NCBI RefSeq assembly: GCF_017968885.1
Contig: NZ_CP072913.1
Coordinates: 4,262,001 to 4,326,000 of the forward strand
DNA: 64,000 bases
Source: Pseudomonas sp. Tri1
Lineage (GTDB): Bacteria; Pseudomonadota; Gammaproteobacteria; Pseudomonadales; Pseudomonadaceae
Reading direction: 5' to 3'
Shown here: positions 53,382-63,911 of the stretch, one piece after another
How positions within the stretch are numbered: position 1 is the first letter of the stretch
Layout of the letters: each line of letters starts with the position of its first letter
Position numbers and translations under genes: made by a program
The notes under the pieces: generated by a model
Seen by the model: only the letters and a program-made list of their open reading frames with translations
What the model was told of the DNA's origin: nothing
Database searches by the model: none

Positions 53382-53915
53382 TCAGAGGCGAATCTCCCCC
53401 GCCGGCACCACATCGATCCGTGACACCGCGCTGCTCAAACGCCCCAGCCGGTTGTTGTGATTGGCGATGATCTGCTCCGCCGCCATGCTGCCGTTGGCCA
53501 CCGTGGAGTGGGCGTCCGCGGCCAGGACTACGTCATACCCCAAGGCATGGGCCTGGCGCACGGTGGCGTTGATGCAATAGTCAGTTTGCAGCCCGCAGAT
53601 CACCAAGCGGTCGATGCCGCGCGCTTGCAGCAGCGATAGCAGATCGGTCTGGTAGAAGGCATCCGGCGTGGTCTTGCGCACCCGCAGGTCATCGGCAGCG
53701 GTCACCAGGTCATCGGCCAATTGCCAGGCGGCAGAGCCGTAGGTCAGCGAGCCTTCCAGTTCTTCGTGCTGGATCAGGATCACCGTCAAACCCAAAGCCC
53801 TGGTTTTGGCCGCCAGGTCGTTGATAGTCCGGATGATGCGCTGGCTGTCGAAGCATTCCTCTTCGCCACGGCACAGTGCGTTCTGGATATCGATGATCAA
53901 CAATGCGGTGTTCAT
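53382..53915 (-). CDS. cysteine hydrolase, isochorismatase/nicotinamidase-like
   Basis: 177 aa from the ATG at 53915. The catalytic triad is visible: Asp in LLIIDIQNAL (near residue 9), Lys in LRVRKTTPDAF and Cys in LQTDYCINAT (near 117). The family cleaves C-N or C-O bonds in amides such as nicotinamide, N-carbamoylsarcosine or isochorismate. It lies just downstream of ggt on the same strand (40-bp gap), so co-expression with gamma-glutamyl metabolism is possible. Confidence 0.86.
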   Translation of the reverse strand: MNTALLIIDIQNALCRGEEECFDSQRIIRTINDLAAKTRALGLTVILIQHEELEGSLTYGSAAWQLADDLVTAADDLRVRKTTPDAFYQTDLLSLLQARGIDRLVICGLQTDYCINATVRQAHALGYDVVLAADAHSTVANGSMAAEQIIANHNNRLGRLSSAVSRIDVVPAGEIRL

Positions 53916-53955
53916 GGTTTTCCCCTTTCGAAACGCTGCTCGATCCCAACCGCTA

Positions 53956-55683
53956 TCAATAACCCAGCGATAAACCGGTGTTGCGACGGGGGTCATTGGC
54001 ACCATAGAAACGGTTCTTGCCCACCGGTTTGCCGCCCAGTGATGGCGCGCCCACCAGGATCGCGGCAATGTGGTTGGGGTCCTGCGGGCCGGCGAATTTG
54101 TGGCCCCAGCTCTCCAGCAGCTTCTGGGTATCCGGGCTGGCAGCGAAGGTTTCCAGGTTGGTTTGCTCCGGCATCCACTGCTGGTGGAAACGCGGCGCGT
54201 CCACGGCTTCCTGCAGGTTCATGCCGTAGTCGATCACGTTGAGGATGGTCAGCAAGGTCGCGGTGATGATCCGACTACCGCCCGGCGTCCCCACCACCAT
54301 CACCGTCTTGCCATCCTTGGTGACGATGGTCGGGCTCATGGACGACAACGGCGCCTTGCCCGGTGCGATGGCGTTGGCTTCCCCCTGCACCAGGCCATAC
54401 ATGTTCGGCACGCCGACCTTGGCGGTGAAGTCGTCCATTTCGTCGTTAAGGATCACCCCGGTCTTGCTTGCCATCACGCCAGCGCCAAACCAGTCGTTGA
54501 GGGTGTAGGTAACGGAAACGGCATTGCCCCATTGGTCGACGATGGAGTAATGGGTGGTGTTGCTGCCTTCGTGGGGCGCCACCCCAGGTTTTATTTTCTG
54601 CGAGTCACCGGCCTTTTGCGGATCGATCGCGGCCCGCAACTTGGCGGCGTAGTTCTTGTCCAGCAGATGGTCGATGGGGTTCTGCACAAAGTCCGGATCA
54701 CCCAGGTAGCTGTTGCGGTCCACGTAGGCGTGACGCATGGCTTCGATCTGATAATGCATGCCCTGGGCCGAATGGAAGCCCAGGTCCTTCATTGGATAAC
54801 CGTCGAGGATGTTCATGATCTGGCACAGCACCACCCCACCGGAGCTGGGTGGCGGCGCCGAAATGATGTGGTAGCCGCGGTAGTCGCATTCCACCGGGGC
54901 CAGTTCGCGGGTCTTGTACTTGTCCAGGTCGGCTTGGGTGATGAGGCCTTTGTTGGCCTGGCTGGACGTGACCAGGGCATCGGCCACCCAGCCTTTGTAG
55001 AAGCCATCGGCGCCCTTGGCGGAGATGGCCCGCAGGGTCTTGGCGAGGTCTTTTTGCACCAGCTTCTGGCCGACCTGCATCGGCTCGCCGTTGTGCAGGA
55101 AGATCGCGCCGGAATCGCGCAGGTCCTTCTTGAACACGTCGGTGGCGGTGTCCAGCAGATCGACATCGCCCTGCTCCAGGGTGAAGCCTTGCTCGGCAAA
55201 CTTGATGGCTGGGGCGATCAATTCCGCCCGGGGTTTGCTGCCGTACTTCTTCAGTGCCAGCTCCATGCCGGAAACGGTACCGGGCACGCCTACCGCCAGG
55301 TGCCCACGGGTGCTCAGCTCAGGAACGACGTTGCCGTCCTTGTCCAGATACATGTCGGCCGTGGCGGCCAGCGGGGCTTTTTCGCGGAAATCCAGGAAGG
55401 TCTTGCGGCCGTCGGCCAATTGGAGCGTCATGAACCCACCGCCGCCGAGGTTACCCGCCGCCGGATACACCACCGCCAGGGCGTACCCCACCGCCACCGC
55501 CGCATCCACGGCATTGCCACCGCTCTTGAGCACATCGACACCCACCTGGGTGGCCAGGTGCTGCGCAGTGACCACCATACCGTGCTCGGCGGCAACCGGT
55601 GCCTGGGAGGCGGCCTGGGCAAACAAACAGCTGAGGGTCAGGGAGGTGGCAACAAGCGTCCGGGTAAAGTTTTCGAACTTCAT
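53956..55683 (-). CDS. ggt: gamma-glutamyltranspeptidase, periplasmic
   Basis: 575 aa from the ATG at 55683, with a signal peptide (LVATSLTLSCLFAQAASQ). The self-cleavage and catalytic Thr is in GSNTTHYSIVD (Thr376), which becomes the N-terminus of the small subunit. The PGGSRI and PLSSMSPTIV motifs of the active site are in the C-terminal half. GGT transfers or hydrolyses gamma-glutamyl groups of glutathione and gamma-glutamyl amides. It could also process gamma-glutamyl amines linked to the PuuB-type enzyme, but the two loci are far apart. Confidence 0.93.
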   Translation of the reverse strand: MKFENFTRTLVATSLTLSCLFAQAASQAPVAAEHGMVVTAQHLATQVGVDVLKSGGNAVDAAVAVGYALAVVYPAAGNLGGGGFMTLQLADGRKTFLDFREKAPLAATADMYLDKDGNVVPELSTRGHLAVGVPGTVSGMELALKKYGSKPRAELIAPAIKFAEQGFTLEQGDVDLLDTATDVFKKDLRDSGAIFLHNGEPMQVGQKLVQKDLAKTLRAISAKGADGFYKGWVADALVTSSQANKGLITQADLDKYKTRELAPVECDYRGYHIISAPPPSSGGVVLCQIMNILDGYPMKDLGFHSAQGMHYQIEAMRHAYVDRNSYLGDPDFVQNPIDHLLDKNYAAKLRAAIDPQKAGDSQKIKPGVAPHEGSNTTHYSIVDQWGNAVSVTYTLNDWFGAGVMASKTGVILNDEMDDFTAKVGVPNMYGLVQGEANAIAPGKAPLSSMSPTIVTKDGKTVMVVGTPGGSRIITATLLTILNVIDYGMNLQEAVDAPRFHQQWMPEQTNLETFAASPDTQKLLESWGHKFAGPQDPNHIAAILVGAPSLGGKPVGKNRFYGANDPRRNTGLSLGY

Positions 55684-55847
55684 GAGTCGGTCTCTTCTTG
55701 TTCTAAAGATCGGGGATCGCTTCAAGAGCATTAGGCAGTATGGCCCGGTTTGTGGAATGCGCCTGTCAACCGTCGGCCGGGTTACGGCAACGCCTGCTTT
55801 GAGATAGGCTCGTGCGGTTGTTTTTTTACTGAATAAGGACATCACCG

Positions 55848-56282
55848 ATGACGCTGCGAATCGACCGCACGGACGCCCCTACCGATGAAGAGCGCCAGGC
55901 CATCCTCGCCCCGCTACGCGCCTATAACACGGCCAAGACCGGCGGGACGGTGCCCGAACTGGTGGCCTGGCTGGTGCGCGACGAACACAGCAACGAAATA
56001 GTCGGAGGGCTCTACGGGCGAGTATTTTTCCGCTGGTTTTATATCGAGCTACTGGTCGTGCCGGAACAGGCCCGAGGCCAAGGCACGGGGTCGGCGTTGA
56101 TGCGGATGGCCGAAGAACTGGCCAGGGAGAAAAACTGCGTGGGCATCTGGCTGGACACCTTCGACTTCCAGGCGCCGGCGTTCTACAGAAAGCACGGCTT
56201 CACGGAAATCGGCCAGATCGACGACTACCCACCGGGCCACCAGCACTTCTTCTTCCAGAAACGCCTGGCTCCCGCGGACTAA
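55848..56282 (+). CDS. GNAT-family N-acetyltransferase
   Basis: 144 aa. The acetyl-CoA loop is VVPEQARGQGTGSALM near residue 66, followed by the family strand LDTFDFQAPAFYRKHGFTEIG. Substrate unknown. A TAAGGA ribosome site precedes the ATG, and it is divergent from ggt. Confidence 0.88.
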   Translation: MTLRIDRTDAPTDEERQAILAPLRAYNTAKTGGTVPELVAWLVRDEHSNEIVGGLYGRVFFRWFYIELLVVPEQARGQGTGSALMRMAEELAREKNCVGIWLDTFDFQAPAFYRKHGFTEIGQIDDYPPGHQHFFFQKRLAPAD

Positions 56283-56292
56283 AACCCAACCC

Positions 56293-56383
56293 CTGTGGGA
56301 ACGAGCTTGCTCGCGAAGGCGGTGGGTCAGGCGACATTAATGTCGAATGGTAAGCCGTATTCGCGAGCAAGCCCGCTCCCACA
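56293..56383. repeat. REPIN
   Basis: CTGTGGGAACGAGCTTGCTC and inverse GCGAGCAAGCCCGCTCCCAC arms around about 45 bp, between the convergent GNAT and lipoprotein genes. Confidence 0.9.
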
Positions 56384-56407
56384 TATCCGGGATTCAGTGC
56401 GAGTTAT

Positions 56408-56767
56408 TTACAGACAAGTCGCCAACGCCGCCAACCGGCGCTTGGCCACGAAGTCATCATGCTTGGCGTAGTAATTCAACGCAGTACCCGTCTCACTGGC
56501 CTGCAAATCGACAAACGATTCGGCAGAGCGCGTGTAGACCGTCGAGCCCCCCTTCTTGCCCGGCTGCAGGTAAGCACCGGCATCGACGCCGAATACCGCT
56601 TCGTCCTGCCAGGAAAACTGTATGCACTGGGCCACGACCTGCTCGGGTTTGTCCGAAGCCAGGGTCTTATAAGGGGTTTGAGTCCGGGCCTGGTTCATCG
56701 CCGAACCCGCGCAGCCGGCCAGCAAGGTTGCGGCCAGGGCCACCGTCAACATTCGCATTGCGTTCAC
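56408..56767 (-). CDS. small lipoprotein of unknown function
   Basis: 119 aa. The lipobox ATLLAGC gives Cys19 (Cys16 if the ATG at 56758 is used). The mature part ends in a charged AKHDDFVAKRRLAAL helix and contains VVAQCIQFSWQDEAVFG. I do not recognise the family. It stands alone. Confidence 0.75.
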   Translation of the reverse strand: MNAMRMLTVALAATLLAGCAGSAMNQARTQTPYKTLASDKPEQVVAQCIQFSWQDEAVFGVDAGAYLQPGKKGGSTVYTRSAESFVDLQASETGTALNYYAKHDDFVAKRRLAALATCL

Positions 56768-56900
56768 TCATCGAGAAAAAAACGGACTGTAGCACTGCGC
56801 CCCCCACCTTCGTGCTGCTTTACTGAAATTTACACGCGACATCGGCCAACGATTCGCGCAACCTGTCGCGCCATTGCCACCAGCCATCGCGGAACACTCC

Positions 56901-57161
56901 ATGACCCCCAACGCCGAATTCTATAAACCCACCGCCGAATACGCCGACAAACTGATCAGCCAGATCGGCCAGACACCTTCTTGGATCGCCAAGCGAATCG
57001 GCGTCACCGACAAGCGGATTCGCTACATTCTCGACGGCGAACGCACCGTCAAGGGCGAAACTACGCCGATCCAGATGACCTACACCGAACAGTTCGCCCT
57101 CGAATGCCTTGCGGCTGCGGCCAAGGCCGCCAAGAAACAGTCTGCATCCCCCAAGGAGTGA
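56901..57161 (+). CDS. small helix-turn-helix-like protein
   Basis: 86 aa from the ATG at 56901; an in-frame ATG nine codons upstream is less likely. The segment TPSWIAKRIGVTDKRIRYIL (residues 25-44) has the spacing of a Cro/C1-type HTH. The C-terminus is Ala/Lys-rich. Two bases separate its stop from the next gene, whose GGAG site lies inside its last codons. Confidence 0.7.
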   Translation: MTPNAEFYKPTAEYADKLISQIGQTPSWIAKRIGVTDKRIRYILDGERTVKGETTPIQMTYTEQFALECLAAAAKAAKKQSASPKE

Positions 57162-57163
57162 TC

Positions 57164-57499
57164 ATGGCGGCAACCGAACAGCAGCACGAACGGGCCCTGG
57201 AAAAATTTCTCGACGAACGCCCCGAACTGCGCGTCGAACTGGACCACCTCAACCCGCTGCTGGCCCAGGCCAAGGGCGAGACTGCCGCGCAGTACCGCGC
57301 AGAGCGGCTGCATGAAGCGTTCGAAGCCGAGGCCGAGCGCCTGGGCCTGTTCGCCTGGGAACTGACCCTGCAACTGACCGCCGCCTCGCCCGAGGAGTAC
57401 CAGGCCCAGCGCCTGGAAGTGCACAGGGAAGTGGCGGAGATGGCGGGGATGGAGTGGGCCGATTACTGCGAGTTGAATGGCCTCGAAAACCAACGCTGA
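57164..57499 (+). CDS. DUF6388-like protein
   Basis: 111 aa, strongly acidic and helical (DERPELRVELDHLNPLLAQA, EEYQAQRLEVHREVAEMAG). No signal peptide or cofactor motif. I associate it with the DUF6388 family of Pseudomonas, from memory only. The start is tight against the HTH-like gene, so the two form a small operon. Confidence 0.65.
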   Translation: MAATEQQHERALEKFLDERPELRVELDHLNPLLAQAKGETAAQYRAERLHEAFEAEAERLGLFAWELTLQLTAASPEEYQAQRLEVHREVAEMAGMEWADYCELNGLENQR

Positions 57500-57608
57500 A
57501 CACATCCCCTCGCCACAAAGTGTTCACCCCATTTGTCGAACGTCCTGACAATCGCCCCTGCGCCCATAAAGCTTTATCATGGCCGCAGTTTTGCTGATCG
57601 GGTCTGTC

Positions 57609-58001
57609 ATGAAATTCGCCATCGCGCTGTTTTCCGCCGCCCATGCGCCCTCCTCGCGCCGTGCCCTGCTGTTTGCCCAGGCTGCGCTGACGGGTGGGCA
57701 TGAAATCGTGCGGTTGTTTTTCTACCAGGACGGCGTCTACAACGCCGCCAGCAGTGTCGTCACCCCCCAGGACGAACAAGACCTGCCCCAACAGTGGCGC
57801 GCTTTCGTCAGCGATAACCAGCTCGATGGCGTGGTCTGCATCGCGGCGGCGTTGCGCCGTGGTGTGTTGAACGACGAGGAAGCCCAGCGCTATCAGCGTT
57901 CGGCAGTCAGTGTCGAAGCGCCCTGGACCTTGTCCGGCCTGGGTCAGTTGCACGATGCGATCCAGGACGCCGACCGTCTGATCTGTTTTGGAGGCGCGTG
58001 A
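57609..58001 (+). CDS. tusD: sulfurtransferase TusD
   Basis: 130 aa from the ATG at 57609. The sulfur-carrying Cys77 lies in DGVVCIAAALRRG, matching TusD/DsrE. TusBCD forms a heterohexamer that accepts persulfide from TusA and passes it to TusE for 2-thiouridine synthesis at the tRNA wobble base by MnmA. It is first of a run of overlapping genes. Confidence 0.92.
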   Translation: MKFAIALFSAAHAPSSRRALLFAQAALTGGHEIVRLFFYQDGVYNAASSVVTPQDEQDLPQQWRAFVSDNQLDGVVCIAAALRRGVLNDEEAQRYQRSAVSVEAPWTLSGLGQLHDAIQDADRLICFGGA

Positions 58002-58364
58002 ATGGCCAAGTCGTTATTGCTCATCAGCCGCCAGGCTCCGTGGTCGGGGCCCGGGGCCCGGGAAGCGCTGGACATCGTGCTGGCCGGGGGCGCGTTCGAC
58101 CTGCCCATCGGCCTGCTGTTTCTCGATGACGGGGTGTTCCAGCTCATCGCCGGCCAGAACGCCAAGGCCGTCCAGCAAAAGGACCTGAGCGCAAACCTGC
58201 AGGCGCTGCCGATGTTCGGCGTCGAGGCGCTGTTCCTCTGCGCCGACAGCGCCGCCGAACGCGGCGTCGCCACGGATGCCCTGGCGCTGGGCGAGGTAAA
58301 AGTATTGACTGCGCCGGACATCGCCGCGCTCATAGACCGTTACGACCAGGTGATCACCCTCTGA
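58002..58364 (+). CDS. tusC: sulfur relay protein TusC
   Basis: 120 aa DsrF-like fold (SLLLISRQAPWSGPGAREAL, DLPIGLLFLDDGVFQL). Structural partner of TusD and TusB; it lacks a catalytic Cys, as expected. It starts directly at the tusD stop, and its stop overlaps tusB as TGATG. Confidence 0.91.
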   Translation: MAKSLLLISRQAPWSGPGAREALDIVLAGGAFDLPIGLLFLDDGVFQLIAGQNAKAVQQKDLSANLQALPMFGVEALFLCADSAAERGVATDALALGEVKVLTAPDIAALIDRYDQVITL

Positions 58365-58657
58365 TGTCGACTTTGCATGTGTTGTCTCACTCCCCTTTTG
58401 GCGATAACCGCCTCGCCAGTTGCCTGCGGCTACTGGGCAATCAGGATGCGTTGTTGCTATGTGGCGACGCGACGTATGCGTTGCAGCCGGGCAGCCCACC
58501 GTTTGAAGCACTGCAGGCCGCTGGCGTGAACCTGTTCGTGCTCGCCGAAGACCTCCAGGCCCGCGCCCTGGACACGCCAGACTGGGCCGAAGCCATCAAC
58601 TACTCAGGTTTCGTCGAGTTATCGATCGAACACGACAAGGTCAATAACTGGCTATGA
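58364..58657 (+). CDS. tusB: sulfur relay protein TusB
   Basis: 97 aa, DsrH-like (LHVLSHSPFGDNRLASCLRL, GDATYAL). Third subunit of TusBCD. Its stop overlaps tusE by ATGA. Confidence 0.9.
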   Translation: MSTLHVLSHSPFGDNRLASCLRLLGNQDALLLCGDATYALQPGSPPFEALQAAGVNLFVLAEDLQARALDTPDWAEAINYSGFVELSIEHDKVNNWL

Positions 58658-58989
58658 AGGTGCTGAATGTGGGCGAGCGCGCCATCGCACTGGACAAGGA
58701 CGGCTACCTGGCCGACCTTGACGACTGGTCGAGCGAAGTGGCCATTGCCCTGGCGGCCGCCGAAGACATCGAACTCGGCCCCGAACACTGGGAAATCCTC
58801 GAGCTGCTGCGCGGCTTCTACAACGAATTCCAACTCTCGCCCGCGACTCGGCCACTGATCAAGTACACCGCGCTGAAACTGGGCGCGGACAAAGGCAACA
58901 GCCTGCACCTGAACCGATTGTTCAAAGGCACTCCCGCCAAACTCGCCGCCAAGCTGGCGGGCCTGCCCAAACCGACGAACTGCTTATGA
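58654..58989 (+). CDS. tusE: TusE/DsrC sulfur carrier
   Basis: 111 aa. The penultimate Cys in the C-terminal KPTNCL is the sulfur-accepting residue of TusE. The DGYLADLDDWSSEVA start and the HWEILELLRGFYNEF helix are typical. It passes sulfur to MnmA. It overlaps the following gene by ATGA. Confidence 0.93.
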   Translation: MKVLNVGERAIALDKDGYLADLDDWSSEVAIALAAAEDIELGPEHWEILELLRGFYNEFQLSPATRPLIKYTALKLGADKGNSLHLNRLFKGTPAKLAAKLAGLPKPTNCL

Positions 58990-59987
58990 CCGACTTCCCA
59001 TCGCTGACCCTTGAGACCCCGGCCGAACACCCGTTCGCCCAGTTCGTGCGCATCCTTGGCAAAGGCAAGCGCGGCGCCCGCAACCTGACCCGCGAAGAAG
59101 CCCGTGAGGCCATGGGTCTGGTGCTCGACGAAAAGGTCGAAGACACCCAGCTCGGCGCCTTCCTGATGCTGTTGCGGCACAAGGAAGAAAGCGCCGAGGA
59201 AATGGCCGGCTTCACCGAAGCCCTGCGTGAACGCCTGGTGGTCCCGGCCTTGGCGGTGGACCTCGACTGGCCGACCTACGCCGGCAAGAAGCGTCATTTA
59301 CCGTGGTACTTGCTGGCGGCCAAGTGCCTTGGGCAGAACGGCGTGCGGATTTTCATGCACGGCGGCGGTGCTCACACAGCAGGCCGGCTCTACAGCGAAC
59401 AACTGCTCGGCTTGCTGCAAATCCCACTGTGCCGCGACTGGCAGCAGGTCGCCAGCGCACTGGACAACGGCGGCCTGGCCTTCATGCCCCTGGTGGACTG
59501 GGCGCCGCAAATGCAGCGGATGATCGACCTGCGCAACACCTTGGGCCTACGCTCGCCGATCCACTCCCTGGCACGGATTCTCAACCCGCTGGCCGCCCGT
59601 TGCGGATTGCAAAGTATCTTCCATCCGGGCTATCAGGCGGTGCATCGCGATGCCAGCGGCTTGCTGGGCGACACCGCTATTGTGATCAAGGGCGACGGCG
59701 GCGAGATCGAGATCAACCCGGACGCGGACAGTCACCTGTATGGCACCCGCGGTGGCATCAGTTGGGACGAAGAATGGCCGCGACTGGCCGAACAGCGCCA
59801 CGTCAAGCCGGAAAACCTCGACCCCGAGCACCTGAAGGCCATCTGGCGCGGCGACGTGGAGGACAGCTACCCGCAACTGGCCTTGATCGCCACCATGGCC
59901 CTGGCCTTGCGCGGCCTGGGCCTGGCGCGCGAAGAGGCTTTCGAACGCGCCCGGCAGTATTGGGATGCTCGGGATCGATCGATTTAG
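58986..59987 (+). CDS. ybiB: YbiB-type TrpD2 DNA-binding protein (glycosyltransferase-like fold)
   Basis: 333 aa with the anthranilate phosphoribosyltransferase fold: N-terminal helical part (LTREEAREAMGLVLDEKVED) and FMHGGGAHTAGRLYSEQ replacing the usual PRPP loop. TrpD2/YbiB proteins bind DNA and lack PRT activity. In Pseudomonas it follows tusE in the same operon, as here. Confidence 0.86.
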   Translation: MTDFPSLTLETPAEHPFAQFVRILGKGKRGARNLTREEAREAMGLVLDEKVEDTQLGAFLMLLRHKEESAEEMAGFTEALRERLVVPALAVDLDWPTYAGKKRHLPWYLLAAKCLGQNGVRIFMHGGGAHTAGRLYSEQLLGLLQIPLCRDWQQVASALDNGGLAFMPLVDWAPQMQRMIDLRNTLGLRSPIHSLARILNPLAARCGLQSIFHPGYQAVHRDASGLLGDTAIVIKGDGGEIEINPDADSHLYGTRGGISWDEEWPRLAEQRHVKPENLDPEHLKAIWRGDVEDSYPQLALIATMALALRGLGLAREEAFERARQYWDARDRSI

Positions 59988-60075
59988 TCGATCATCAACG
60001 CCCAACCTTTACGCTTTTAGTTCGAACCCATCGGCATAGACTGCCCTCCAACGTTTATTGGCCGAGGAGATCGAG

Positions 60076-61080
60076 ATGGGTTTGTTAGTCGAGGGCCGCT
60101 GGCAGGATCAGTGGTATGAAAGCAAGGACGGCACGTTCCAACGCGAACAGGCGCAACGCCGTCACTGGCTCACCGCCGACGGCAGCGCCGGCCCCAGCGG
60201 CGAGAGCGGGTTTGCCGCCGAGGCCGGGCGTTACCATTTATACGTGTCCCTGGCCTGCCCCTGGGCCCACCGCACACTGATCTTTCGCAAGCTCAAAGGC
60301 CTGGAAGACCTGATCGATGTCTCGGTGGTCAGCTACTTGATGCTGGAAAACGGCTGGACCTTCGACAAGGCCCACGGCTCCACCGGCGACAAACTGGACG
60401 ATCTGAGCTTCCTGCACCAGCGCTACACCGCTGACACCACCGACTACACCGGCCGCGTCACCGTGCCGGTGCTGTGGGATAAACGGCAACAGCGCATCGT
60501 CAATAATGAATCAGCGGAAATCATCCGCATGTTCAACAGCGCCTTCGATGGGCTGACCGCCAACAACTTGGACCTTTACCCAGAACCACTACGCCGTGAC
60601 ATCGATGCGCTGAACGAACGCATCTACCCGGCGGTGAACAACGGCGTGTATCGCGCCGGGTTCGCGACTACCCAAGCGGCCTACGAAGAGGCGTTCGACG
60701 GTTTATTCGCCGAACTGGACCGGTTGGAAGCCTTGCTGGGAACCCAGCGCTACCTGGCCGGCGAATACCTGACAGAGGCCGATATCCGCCTGTTCACCAC
60801 GATAATCCGCTTCGATGCCGTGTATTTCGGTCACTTCAAGTGCAACCTGCGGCGCATTGCCGATTATCCGAACCTGTCCAATTGGCTGCGGGAGTTGTAC
60901 CAGTGGCCGGGTATTGCCGAGACCGTGGATTTCACGCATATCCAGGGCCATTACTATGGCAGCCACAAGACCATCAACCCCAATGGGATCGTGCCCAAGG
61001 GGCCCAAGCAGGACTTCATGGTTGGCCATGATCGGGAAAGGTTGAGTGGGAAAGGGATTTGGCGTGGGGCTGGGGACTGA
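60076..61080 (+). CDS. yqjG: glutathionyl-hydroquinone reductase (Xi-class GST, YqjG)
   Basis: 334 aa from the ATG at 60076. Catalytic Cys61 in SLACPWAHRTLI, with the Xi-class GST layout (NNESAEIIRMFNSAFD, YPAVNNGVYRAGFATTQ). It removes glutathione from glutathionyl-hydroquinones. The frame is open to 60058, but GAGATCGAG sits in front of the later ATG. A REPIN follows. Confidence 0.91.
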   Translation: MGLLVEGRWQDQWYESKDGTFQREQAQRRHWLTADGSAGPSGESGFAAEAGRYHLYVSLACPWAHRTLIFRKLKGLEDLIDVSVVSYLMLENGWTFDKAHGSTGDKLDDLSFLHQRYTADTTDYTGRVTVPVLWDKRQQRIVNNESAEIIRMFNSAFDGLTANNLDLYPEPLRRDIDALNERIYPAVNNGVYRAGFATTQAAYEEAFDGLFAELDRLEALLGTQRYLAGEYLTEADIRLFTTIIRFDAVYFGHFKCNLRRIADYPNLSNWLRELYQWPGIAETVDFTHIQGHYYGSHKTINPNGIVPKGPKQDFMVGHDRERLSGKGIWRGAGD

Positions 61081-61109
61081 TCCGGGATTTTCGCTGTATT
61101 TGAGGGCCT

Positions 61110-61203
61110 CATCGCGAGCAAGCTCGCTCCCACAGTGGACTGTGTGCAACCGCAGATTCATGGTTGAACACGATCAATTGTGGGAGCGAGCTTGCTCGCG
61201 ATT
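61110..61203. repeat. REPIN
   Basis: CGCGAGCAAGCTCGCTCCCA and TGTGGGAGCGAGCTTGCTCG arms around about 48 bp, between the convergent yqjG and cysG genes. Confidence 0.92.
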
Positions 61204-61220
61204 GGAGCGACGCGGTCTTC

Positions 61221-62615
61221 CTAGACCTGCCCCTGAGCCCCTTCAAACCACGCCAGTTTCTCGCGCAGTTGCACCACTTCCCCGACAATCACCAACGTCG
61301 GCGCATGGACTTCATGCTCGGCCACCAGCCGTGGCAAGTCCGCCAGGGTGCCGGTGAAGACCCGCTGATTGGACGTCGTGCCTTGCTGGATCAACGCCGC
61401 AGGCGTATCCGCCGCGCGACCGTGCTTGATCAGCTCGTCGCAGATCATCGGCAGCCCCACCAACCCCATGTAGAACACCAGGGTCTGGGCTGGCGATACC
61501 AGGTCCGCCCACGGCAAGTCACTGGTGCCGTCCTTGAGATGGCCGGTGATGAACCGCACCGACTGGGCGTAGTCACGATGGGTCAGCGGAATCCCGGCAT
61601 AGGCCGCGCAACCACTGGCTGCGGTGATGCCCGGGACGACCTGGAACGGGATGCCGTGGGCTGCCAGTTCTTCGATCTCTTCACCGCCGCGCCCGAAGAT
61701 GAACGGGTCACCGCCCTTCAACCGCACCACACGCTTGCCTTGTCGGGCCAGGTTCACCAATTGCTGGTTGATCTGTTCCTGGGGCACGGCGTGTTCGGAG
61801 CGGCGCTTGCCAACGTAGATGCGCTCGGCGTCGCGCCGGCACAGCTCCAGGATCGCCGGAGCTACCAAACGGTCGTACAGCACCACGTCCGCCTGCTGCA
61901 TCAGGCGCAGCGCGCGGAACGTCAACAAGTCCGGATCGCCCGGCCCTGCGCCCACCAGATAAACTTCGCCCGGCGCGTTCGGCGCTTGGCCGGCAATCTT
62001 ATCCCGCAGCAGGCGCTCGGCCTCGGCGCCCTGCCCGGCCAATTGACGGTCGGCGATAGGGCCTTGGAACACGTCTTCCCAGAACGCCCGGCGTTGCTGC
62101 ACATCCGGGAACAAACCTTTGACCTGGCTGCGAAAACGCGCCGCCAGCCCGGCCAGTTGCCCATAGGTCGAAGGAATCCAGGTTTCCAGCTTGGCCCGGA
62201 TCAGCCGAGCCAGCACCGGCGCGTCGCCGCCGCTGGACACCGCGATCACCAGCGGTGAGCGGTCGACGATCGCCGGGAAGATCACACTGCACAGGGCTGG
62301 CGCGTCCACCACGTTGACCGGTACGCAACGCTTGTGGGCATCGGCCGAGACCTGGGCGTTGAGCGATTCGTCGTCGGTGGCAGCGATGACCAGACCGCAG
62401 CCGTCCAGGTCCGCTTCAAGGTAACCGCGCAGGACGCATTCGCCACCGCTGCCACTGACCAGCTCCCGCAACTGTGACTCGATTTCGGGTGCGACCACCC
62501 GCAGCAGCGCGCCGGCATCGGCCAGCAGGCGGGACTTGCGCAAGGCAATCTCGCCGCCGCCGACCACCAGCACACGGCTGCCGCGCAGGTTGTGGAACAG
62601 TGGCAAATAGTCCAT
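61221..62615 (-). CDS. cysG: siroheme synthase CysG
   Basis: 464 aa. N-terminal dehydrogenase/ferrochelatase part with [17 protein letters not shown] (residues 15-31). C-terminal uroporphyrinogen-III methyltransferase with [19 protein letters not shown] and [17 protein letters not shown]. It makes siroheme for sulfite and nitrite reductases. It lies directly downstream of serS, with no bases between the serS stop and the cysG ATG. Confidence 0.95.
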   Translation of the reverse strand: MDYLPLFHNLRGSRVLVVGGGEIALRKSRLLADAGALLRVVAPEIESQLRELVSGSGGECVLRGYLEADLDGCGLVIAATDDESLNAQVSADAHKRCVPVNVVDAPALCSVIFPAIVDRSPLVIAVSSGGDAPVLARLIRAKLETWIPSTYGQLAGLAARFRSQVKGLFPDVQQRRAFWEDVFQGPIADRQLAGQGAEAERLLRDKIAGQAPNAPGEVYLVGAGPGDPDLLTFRALRLMQQADVVLYDRLVAPAILELCRRDAERIYVGKRRSEHAVPQEQINQQLVNLARQGKRVVRLKGGDPFIFGRGGEEIEELAAHGIPFQVVPGITAASGCAAYAGIPLTHRDYAQSVRFITGHLKDGTSDLPWADLVSPAQTLVFYMGLVGLPMICDELIKHGRAADTPAALIQQGTTSNQRVFTGTLADLPRLVAEHEVHAPTLVIVGEVVQLREKLAWFEGAQGQV

Positions 62616-63908
<1,293 letters not shown>

Positions 63909-63911
63909 TTA

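Noticed and set aside
54070..55734. 554-aa plus-strand frame over ggt
   Set aside because: Antisense to a complete gamma-glutamyltranspeptidase with its catalytic Thr; codon content is a GC-rich shadow.
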